From NCBI GenBank assembly GCA_965373045.1, contig CBDVEQ010000150.1, forward strand, positions 1-6,578: 6,578 bases of DNA, read 5' to 3'. A program made the position numbers and the translations under genes. Numbering within the stretch: the stretch's first letter is position 1; every line of letters starts with the position of its first letter. Positions 1-5,523 of this stretch are shown here, piece by piece. The stretch is from DAOVDI01 sp965373045 (GTDB lineage: Bacteria; Acidobacteriota; Aminicenantia; Aminicenantales; Aminicenantaceae). The notes beneath the pieces were generated by a model. It saw nothing but the letters and a program-made list of their open reading frames with translations, was not told the DNA's origin and did not search any database.

Positions 1-6
1 TGAAGA

Positions 7-1878
7 TCATATTTTTTTTGCAGCGATCAGCATGATATCCTGAAGGCGCAGGATGCTTCCGTCCATATCTTCCAGGATCCCTTCCCGCAGCAGCATGTTT
101 TCAAGGAGTTGATTTGCCAGTTTATTCAGTTCTCCGGATTTAGGAGATGCTTTATGGATCCGAACCATCTCTTTGATCAGATCATTTTTCTGGTTGATCT
201 CAATGATGCGCTTGGTGAAGGTGTAGTCTTTGTTGGACATTTTCATAACTTTTTCCATCTGGATGGATGGACCGCCCGCCCTGTGGACAAGGATGCACGG
301 GCTATCGACCAACCGTTTGGAAAGCCTGACATCTTCCACCCTTTCGCCGTAAACCTTCTTGAGATAAGCGATGAAATCATTAAGATCTTTTATCAGGTCC
401 TTATCCTTTTCTTCTGTTTCTTTGTCATCCAGCTTAATGTCCGCTCCTTCAGCGATCTTGAAGGATTTGCCTTTAAATTCTCTGAGATGTTCGATGACAA
501 ACTCATCCAGCGGATCGACAAGGAAAAGGACCTCGATGTCTTTCTTGTTGAAGGCCTCAAGAGCTGGGCTTTTCTCCAGAGAATCGAGCTCATGCCCTGT
601 GATGTAATAGATCTCTTTCTGGTCTTTTGCCATGCGTGAAATATATTCATTAAGATCTATAAGCTTATCTTTGGATTCTTTGGAGGAATAAAAAAGGAGA
701 AGGGGGGCGATTTTCGAGCGATTGTCAAAATCAGTTATAATCCCTTCTTTCATATTCCTGTGGAAGTTTTTCCAGAGACTAAGATATTTTTTCCTGTCTA
801 TCTTTTTAATGGATTCCAATTTCTCAAAGACCTTTTTGAGGATATATTTTCTAATCTTATCGATCTTGATGTTGTTCTGAATGGTTTCCCGGGAAATATT
901 GAGAGGGATATCCTCGGAGTCAATAACACCAACAAGAAATCTCATGTATTCGGGCATAATATCCTTGTTTCCCTTCTGGATCAGTACTTTTTGAGAATAC
1001 AGGTCGATCCCGGGCTCGGTTTTAATGAATCCCAGGGCTTCCAAAGATGTTTTAGGGACAAAGATCATAGCACGAAACTGCACCGGTGCATCCGAGGAAA
1101 GGTGCAGATACGTTTCCGGTTCTTCCTTTGTATGATTGATAAATTGGTAAAAATGGTTGTAGTTTTCTTTTTTAAGAGATGCCTTTGGCTGAGTCCAGAT
1201 GGCTTCCGTGCTTTCGATCTTATCTCCTTCCACATAGATGGGGAATGGGAGAAATTTTGAATGTGTGTCGATGATATTTTTGATCGTAAACTTATCCAGG
1301 AGATCTTTTTCGTGCTCTTTTTTTAGTATAAGCTCGATGCGCGTCCCTCGGGTCTTTTTAACTGTTTCTTCCAGGGTGAAATTTTTATCGCCTTTAGATG
1401 TCCAGAGATAAGCCTTGCTTCTTTTTTGAGAAGACATGGTGACGATGCGGATTTCCCGGGCAACCATGAAGCTGGAATAAAAACCTACGCCGAACTGTCC
1501 GATAAGCGACATCTGGTCTTTACTGTCGGATTTTGATAATTTTTTAAGAAACTGGGCCGCTCCGGAATGGGCGATCGTTCCGATATTATCAATCAGCTCT
1601 TTCCGTGTCATTCCGATACCGGTGTCTTCGATAATAAGTTTTTTCTGAGTTTGATTGAAGGAGATATTGATCCTAAGATCCAGGTCTTTATCATCCATTT
1701 CTTTTTCGGTCAGGAGTTGAAAATGGACCTTATTGAGGGCATCTACAGCATTGGATATCAATTCTCTTAGAAAAACCTCTTTGTTTTTATAGAGCGAATA
1801 GACAAGGATATCCAGAAGCTGTTTGACCTCTGTTTGAAATTCGTGCTTTTCCTTTTTCTCTTTTATTTTTTCAGACAT
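7..1878 (-). CDS. htpG: HtpG, bacterial Hsp90 molecular chaperone
   Basis: This is an ATP-dependent cytosolic chaperone that acts as a homodimer on client proteins. The product is 623 aa, close to the usual bacterial length (about 620-630 aa), and appears complete. The N-terminal GHKL ATPase motifs are visible: ELISNAVDAL at residues 39-48, with the catalytic Glu39 and Asn43; EDTGIGM at 84-90, with the adenine-contacting Asp85; GQFGVGFYSSF at 127-137; and GTR at 178-180. The middle domain has APVQFRAMIFVP near 264-275 and DIPLNISRET at 323-332, whose Arg330 corresponds to the conserved gamma-phosphate-sensing Arg. The C-terminal dimerisation domain contains LVDSPCIL near 523. There is no MEEVD tail, as expected for bacteria. 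The open frame extends 49 codons further upstream, but that extension lies inside the preceding gene. MSEKIKEKKEKHEFQTEV is the normal HtpG N-terminus and has an AGGAG 10 nt before it. The gene starts 1 nt after the polyferredoxin stop and is the last gene of the visible unit. No heat-shock promoter is evident in front of it. Confidence 0.98.
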   Translation of the reverse strand: MSEKIKEKKEKHEFQTEVKQLLDILVYSLYKNKEVFLRELISNAVDALNKVHFQLLTEKEMDDKDLDLRINISFNQTQKKLIIEDTGIGMTRKELIDNIGTIAHSGAAQFLKKLSKSDSKDQMSLIGQFGVGFYSSFMVAREIRIVTMSSQKRSKAYLWTSKGDKNFTLEETVKKTRGTRIELILKKEHEKDLLDKFTIKNIIDTHSKFLPFPIYVEGDKIESTEAIWTQPKASLKKENYNHFYQFINHTKEEPETYLHLSSDAPVQFRAMIFVPKTSLEALGFIKTEPGIDLYSQKVLIQKGNKDIMPEYMRFLVGVIDSEDIPLNISRETIQNNIKIDKIRKYILKKVFEKLESIKKIDRKKYLSLWKNFHRNMKEGIITDFDNRSKIAPLLLFYSSKESKDKLIDLNEYISRMAKDQKEIYYITGHELDSLEKSPALEAFNKKDIEVLFLVDPLDEFVIEHLREFKGKSFKIAEGADIKLDDKETEEKDKDLIKDLNDFIAYLKKVYGERVEDVRLSKRLVDSPCILVHRAGGPSIQMEKVMKMSNKDYTFTKRIIEINQKNDLIKEMVRIHKASPKSGELNKLANQLLENMLLREGILEDMDGSILRLQDIMLIAAKKI

Positions 1879-1879
1879 A

Positions 1880-3466
1880 TCAATATATCTCCTGGTTGAT
1901 ATCAAGAATAAACTGGTTTTTTTCAGAGCGGCTTTCTCCAACGCTTGTGATATAGATCGCCGGTTGATCGACAACCGGGCATTTATTCTCACAGATACCG
2001 CAACCGGTGCAGGCTTCTGTATCAATGAAGGGCGCCTTGGGCCTTTTTATTGTGCCGTCAGGAAGATGGGTCTCGACTTCGATCATCCGGATCGCCTTGG
2101 GCGACACAGGGCAGTGTTCTTCGCACACAATGCAGGAATTTCCGAATATGTAGGGAATGCACCGGTTCTTATCGATCCAGTCGATTCCGATTTTGATCTG
2201 GTTCTTTTCTTCGATCGTAAGTTCCCGGATCGCGCCTGTTGGGCAGACCTGGGTGCAAAGGGAACAATAGTAATCGCAGTAGCCGATCTTCATGACCAGC
2301 ATGGGAGTCCAGAGACCCTCGGGCCCTGCCTCTGTACGGGCCGGCTGGATTGCGTTTGTCGGGCAGACCTTCATACATTCGCCGCATTTCACGCATTTCT
2401 GAAGAAATTCCTTCTCAGGCAGCGCTCCGGGTGGGCGGATCAATCTTTCTGAAGCCCTTGAGCGGAGCGGAGATATACGAAAAAATGGAATGGCGATCAA
2501 TCCCAAAAAAGAGGATAAAAGGACTTTCCGTCTGGAGAGGTCAATAGATTCCAGGCGTTCCGGATTAAGGGCGGGATGGAAACCAATCGCCCCTGTCGGG
2601 CATATTGCGCTGCAGGTGAAGCAGTAAACACATTCAGAACTTTTCCAACCCTCTTCAGGATAAGGATTGGCCTGTGTTTCGCATTGGATGGTACACAGGT
2701 TGCATTTGGTGCATTTGTCCATATCGATCCTGAGTTTCAGGATGTTCCATCTGGCAAGCAGGCCGAGAAATGCGCCAAGGGGACAAAGATACCGGCACCA
2801 GAATCTTTCACGGATTAAATTCAGGAGGATAACCCCCAGAAAAATCATCCCAAGGAAAAATCCCTGGATAAAAATGCTGTTAATATCTATAGTTTCAAAA
2901 AACTGGACAAGTCCGTCTCCAATAGATGACAGATGTGCCAAGTAAACCAGACCGATAACATTGGAGAAGAGGTGGTTTGCGGCCGGCATAATGCCGGTGA
3001 TAAAGGAACGATAAAGAAAAGAAAAGGGATCCAAAATGCCGGCCACATTCAAGCTGAAGAGAGAACCGGCCAGAGTAAAAAGCAGGATATAATATTTCCA
3101 GGCCGTATGGTTATCTTTTTGTTTTTTTGGCCTGAGGAGTTTTGATTTTTTAAAAACAAAAGAGAAAAATTGCTGGATGGCTCCCATGGGGCAGACCCAT
3201 CCGCAGGCGACCCGGCCGATAATAAATGTGACAACGATCGTGATCGCTGCCATGCTGAATGACAGGAAAAGCGTGTGTGAAGCAAGTAGTGTTGTCAGTG
3301 CGAGGAGAGGATCAAAATGGAAAAATATCTCGACATTCCCGATATAGTCTTTCCCGGGAAACCTTGTCTGGAACAAGAGATAGAAGAAAAGAAATAGAAA
3401 AACAGTCTGAACTAGAATTCTCAGGTATTGGATGAGCAGGTATTTTTTAGACTGTTCTTTTTTCAA
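1880..3466 (-). CDS. NapH-NapG-like fused membrane polyferredoxin, six [4Fe-4S] motifs
   Basis: This is a predicted membrane electron-transfer protein of 528 aa, numbered here from the TTG start. The N-terminal half resembles NapH/MauN. It has a first helix near 14-32, further helices near 53-84, 125-145 and 202-218, and the two CX3CP motifs CGWVCP (88-93) and CRYLCP (224-229). Two [4Fe-4S] quartets follow at Cys252/255/258/262 and Cys279/282/285/289. The sequence SRRKVLLSSFLG (311-322) then starts a hydrophobic helix, like a Tat signal. The C-terminal half resembles NapG/MauM, with four more quartets: 358/361/364/368, 397/401/404/408, 436/445/448/452 and 486/489/492/496. The 2+4 arrangement matches NapH joined to NapG. 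The electron donor and acceptor are unknown. Because no Nap catalytic subunit is present, nap names are not used. Start choice: TTG has an AGGAG 10 nt upstream and gives a 20-nt overlap with the DUF362 gene. The alternative GTG at 3508 has no Shine-Dalgarno and would overlap by 62 nt. The family assignment is firm; the physiological role is open. Confidence 0.9.
   Translation of the reverse strand: MKKEQSKKYLLIQYLRILVQTVFLFLFFYLLFQTRFPGKDYIGNVEIFFHFDPLLALTTLLASHTLFLSFSMAAITIVVTFIIGRVACGWVCPMGAIQQFFSFVFKKSKLLRPKKQKDNHTAWKYYILLFTLAGSLFSLNVAGILDPFSFLYRSFITGIMPAANHLFSNVIGLVYLAHLSSIGDGLVQFFETIDINSIFIQGFFLGMIFLGVILLNLIRERFWCRYLCPLGAFLGLLARWNILKLRIDMDKCTKCNLCTIQCETQANPYPEEGWKSSECVYCFTCSAICPTGAIGFHPALNPERLESIDLSRRKVLLSSFLGLIAIPFFRISPLRSRASERLIRPPGALPEKEFLQKCVKCGECMKVCPTNAIQPARTEAGPEGLWTPMLVMKIGYCDYYCSLCTQVCPTGAIRELTIEEKNQIKIGIDWIDKNRCIPYIFGNSCIVCEEHCPVSPKAIRMIEVETHLPDGTIKRPKAPFIDTEACTGCGICENKCPVVDQPAIYITSVGESRSEKNQFILDINQEIY
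1888..1893 (-). promoter_or_regulatory. Shine-Dalgarno site of htpG
   Basis: The minus strand reads AGGAGA here, 9-10 nt before the ATG at 1878. It lies inside the last codons of the polyferredoxin gene, whose TGA stop ends 1 nt before the htpG start. It decides the start against the longer frame that begins at 2025. Confidence 0.75.
2480..2542 (-). other. Internal twin-arginine motif and hydrophobic helix in the polyferredoxin
   Basis: This is a protein-level feature inside the polyferredoxin gene. The encoded segment reads DLSRRKVLLSSFLG and continues hydrophobic (LIAIPFF) until a positively charged stretch (RISPLRSR). S-R-R-x-V-L followed by an uncharged helix resembles a Tat signal (S/T-R-R-x-F-L-K). 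It sits exactly between the two N-terminal and four C-terminal [4Fe-4S] motifs, where the Tat signal of a separate NapG would lie. Its use by the Tat translocase is inferred, not shown. Confidence 0.6.
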
Positions 3467-4331
3467 TTTTGAGCTTCTCCTGATCAAATTCGCCGAATCC
3501 CCTTTCACGTGCCAGCTGAAGATAACGCATCTTCTCTGGCTCGATGTCCAAATATCTCACTCCCATGGAATCAACAGCAACATAATCGACGCCCGCGACC
3601 ACGGTCTTATGGATCCTGACATCAGACAGTCTTCCCCCCTGAGGCCCGTTTCTCCAAAGGACCCGATAGGCATCCAGTACGGTCAGCGCTGGCTTGAAAA
3701 AGGCGGCCAGGTCGATCATGGCAGCATCAAGATTTTGATGAAGCTGATTCCGGTTGCCGCCCAGGCAGCCCAGCCAGTTTTTCATACCCAGAGTGACTCT
3801 TGACAGGCTGTGATGTTTGGTGGCAGGGATATTGATGATCTTGTCGGTTTCGAGGAAATCTGTAAAAACTTCCCATTTTTTAAGCCATTCTCCATGAAGA
3901 TCGACTTTCTTGAGCTTGTGTTGACTGCAGAAAAGGACCTTGGCTCCGGCCTCCTTGGCTGCTTTTGCTATTCCCGACCGGGCATATGTCCGCCTGGCCG
4001 GATTGCAGGGATTGTCCATGACTTTAACTTCTTTAGCTCCGGCATTGAAGCAAAGTTCAACAAGGGTTTTTACTATTTCAGGATTAGTGCAAGCGCCTTG
4101 TTCCGGTTTGCGGTCCCAGCCGATATTTGGTTTGAGTACGATTTTATCGCCTTTTGAAACGAAGCGATTGATCCCTCCGACTGCGGAAACAGCTTCTTTT
4201 ACCAGTTGTGCCGGCGATTCACCCTGGATAACAGCCAGGTCAGGCAGGGATGTTTGGGCAAACAATCCCGGCCTGATATTCAACAGAAGACTTCCTACAG
4301 TTACATCTTTTAAAAACTCTCTTCTTTTCAT
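3447..4331 (-). CDS. DUF362 family protein with N-terminal Tat signal
   Basis: This is a 294-aa protein of the uncharacterised DUF362 family, members of which are often fused to or encoded near [4Fe-4S] proteins. The reaction is unknown. The N-terminus MKRREFLK is a clear twin-arginine motif (Arg3-Arg4, Phe6-Leu7). A short hydrophobic stretch and a possible cleavage site after GLFA (about residue 25) follow, so the protein is probably exported folded or kept at the membrane. Family hallmarks include VLKPNIGW (65-72), TNPEIV (82-87), and the block NIPATKHHSLSRVTLGMKNWLG at 167-188, which has His173-His174 and Lys184. The cysteines at 81, 94, 109, 135 and 189 do not form a ferredoxin motif. The ATG has a GAGGT 7 nt upstream that overlaps the stop of the amidase gene. 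The 3' end overlaps the polyferredoxin start by 20 nt, which suggests translational coupling and a functional partnership. The DUF362 assignment is solid; any enzymatic role would be a guess. Confidence 0.9.
   Translation of the reverse strand: MKRREFLKDVTVGSLLLNIRPGLFAQTSLPDLAVIQGESPAQLVKEAVSAVGGINRFVSKGDKIVLKPNIGWDRKPEQGACTNPEIVKTLVELCFNAGAKEVKVMDNPCNPARRTYARSGIAKAAKEAGAKVLFCSQHKLKKVDLHGEWLKKWEVFTDFLETDKIINIPATKHHSLSRVTLGMKNWLGCLGGNRNQLHQNLDAAMIDLAAFFKPALTVLDAYRVLWRNGPQGGRLSDVRIHKTVVAGVDYVAVDSMGVRYLDIEPEKMRYLQLARERGFGEFDQEKLKIEKRTV
3477..3481 (-). promoter_or_regulatory. Shine-Dalgarno site favouring a TTG start for the polyferredoxin
   Basis: The minus strand reads AGGAG, 10 nt upstream of the TTG at 3464-3466, the same spacing as for htpG. 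It lies inside the 3' end of the DUF362 gene. The in-frame GTG at 3506-3508 has only TTCAGCTGGCAC before it, with no purine-rich site. Confidence 0.65.
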
Positions 4332-4336
4332 CGATA

Positions 4337-5521
4337 TTACCTCTTTCCAAGCGAATTAATGTAAGTCATGATTCCGTTATAAATACCCTGTGCCACATGT
4401 TCACGATATTGGGGTGTTTTGAGCCTGGATTCCTCCCGGCTGTTGCTGAGGTGGGATATCTCAATGAGTATGGACGGCATCTCTCCGCCGATGAGAACCC
4501 AGAAAGGGCCTCCCCGAACATTAAGGTTTCTGATTTTATTGTATTTTTTTGACAGTTGTCTGACCAATTGAGTCTGCACATTTGTCGCCAGGTCCTTGGA
4601 TTCCATGATCTTACTGTTCTTAACGATTTTTGTGATGATGTCCTTCATATTGCCGATATTTTTTGTGGAAGTGGCATTTTCCCGGGCGGCGATTCTGGTG
4701 ACATTAGGATCTGTCGTAAAATTGAGGAAAAAAGTCTGGACCCCGGAAAAGCTTTTGCTTGGATTGGCATTGGCATGGACTGAAATAAACATGTCTGCCT
4801 GTTTCTGGTTGGCAATTACAGTTCTATTTTCCGGCGGTATGTAAATATCGGTTTCGCGGGTCAAGACTACCTCAAAAGCACTATTCTTATTCAGTAGCAT
4901 TTTCAATCTCATGCACACATCCAGAACGATGTCTTTTTCATAAGCTCCGCTGCGTCCGATACACCCCGGATCCGACCCTCCGTGACCCGGGTCGATAACG
5001 ATCCTTTTTATTCCTAGCCCAAGTTGACGGGCCAGACTGTATCCTGACTTCGAGGGCTGAGCAGGCTTTGGCGCCTCTTGTGAAGGCAATTTGGATTTAG
5101 CTGCAGGCCGGTCCTTTTTTGGATAAATATCGATTACGATTCGGAAGGGATCAAAAAGATGCCAGATACGATAGTGCCTGATTTTTTGAAAATTGAGATC
5201 CATAACGACCCTGACAGTTGTTTTTGTCTTCTGGGCAATGCGTATCTGGCGGATATAGCCATTGTTTACGATTGTGCTCTTATTGTGAAGAAGAGGATTA
5301 AGTTTTGACTGATAGATATCGACATATATCCGGTCCGGTAGGATAAGCTTGTTATATATATATTCTCTGAGTTTTCCGATATCAATAACGATCCGGGTAT
5401 AGGAGGGGTGTGTGTAAGACCGGAGGTTATAGATTTCAACGCGTGAGTCGGCATAAAGAGAATGAAAAGAAAGCAGGAGAAGAAACAAGGTCAGAATATA
5501 CCATCGATGAAGGAAGTTCAT
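4337..5521 (-). CDS. N-acetylmuramoyl-L-alanine amidase, AMIN + Amidase_3 (AmiC-like)
   Basis: This is a zinc hydrolase that cleaves the bond between N-acetylmuramic acid and L-alanine in peptidoglycan and acts outside the cytoplasmic membrane in cell separation or wall turnover. The product is 394 aa. It has a Sec signal peptide at 1-24 (MNFLHRWY, a Leu-rich core, then SLYA before DS). An AMIN domain, likely to target it to the wall or septum, covers about 26-135 (VEIYNLRSYTHPSYTRIVID, later FDPFRIVIDIYP). A Pro/Lys/Ser-rich linker runs from about 136 to 160, and Amidase_3 fills the rest. Zinc ligands are His180 in DPGHGGSDPG, Glu195 in AYEKDIVLD and His249 in SVHANAN. The catalytic Glu354 lies in ILIEISHLSN. 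The open frame continues 31 codons upstream, but ATG at 5521 is preferred. It has a GGAG 7 nt before it, gives a proper signal peptide, and lies 2 nt after the apgM stop. I leave the symbol blank because the amiA/B/C orthology cannot be decided here. Confidence 0.95.
   Translation of the reverse strand: MNFLHRWYILTLFLLLLSFHSLYADSRVEIYNLRSYTHPSYTRIVIDIGKLREYIYNKLILPDRIYVDIYQSKLNPLLHNKSTIVNNGYIRQIRIAQKTKTTVRVVMDLNFQKIRHYRIWHLFDPFRIVIDIYPKKDRPAAKSKLPSQEAPKPAQPSKSGYSLARQLGLGIKRIVIDPGHGGSDPGCIGRSGAYEKDIVLDVCMRLKMLLNKNSAFEVVLTRETDIYIPPENRTVIANQKQADMFISVHANANPSKSFSGVQTFFLNFTTDPNVTRIAARENATSTKNIGNMKDIITKIVKNSKIMESKDLATNVQTQLVRQLSKKYNKIRNLNVRGGPFWVLIGGEMPSILIEISHLSNSREESRLKTPQYREHVAQGIYNGIMTYINSLGKR
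4339..4343 (-). promoter_or_regulatory. Shine-Dalgarno site of the DUF362 gene
   Basis: The minus strand reads GAGGT, 7 nt before the ATG at 4331. It overlaps the final codons and TAA stop of the amidase gene, so termination and re-initiation are probably coupled. Confidence 0.7.
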
Positions 5522-5523
5522 GG

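Noticed and set aside
109..639. Open frame of 176 codons on the plus strand
   Set aside because: It lies fully antisense to htpG, whose protein motifs are clear in this stretch. Its translation shows no recognisable domain.
760..1260. Open frame of 166 codons on the plus strand
   Set aside because: It is antisense to the htpG middle domain, with no domain or plausible operon context.
1879..2025. Longer N-terminus for HtpG (49 extra residues)
   Set aside because: The extra residues do not resemble HtpG and overlap the polyferredoxin gene. The ATG at 1878 has its own Shine-Dalgarno and the family N-terminus.
1964..2452. Open frame of 162 codons on the plus strand
   Set aside because: It is antisense to the Cys-rich C-terminal half of the polyferredoxin and is explained as a shadow of that gene.
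2981..2999. Short inverted repeat (gccggcat...atgccggt) as a terminator or operator
   Set aside because: It is inside a transmembrane part of the polyferredoxin gene, is very short, and has no T-run; it is likely chance from codon use.
3447..3470. A-rich run at the DUF362/polyferredoxin junction as a programmed frameshift site producing a fusion
   Set aside because: The A run is not in the phase of a classic -1 slippery heptamer, and the polyferredoxin frame is +1 relative to DUF362, so -1 slippage would not join them. Re-initiation at TTG is simpler.
5340..5370. TA-rich stretch (ttatatatatattc) as a promoter
   Set aside because: It lies within the AMIN-domain coding sequence (the YIYN segment), and no paired -35 element or downstream start fits.
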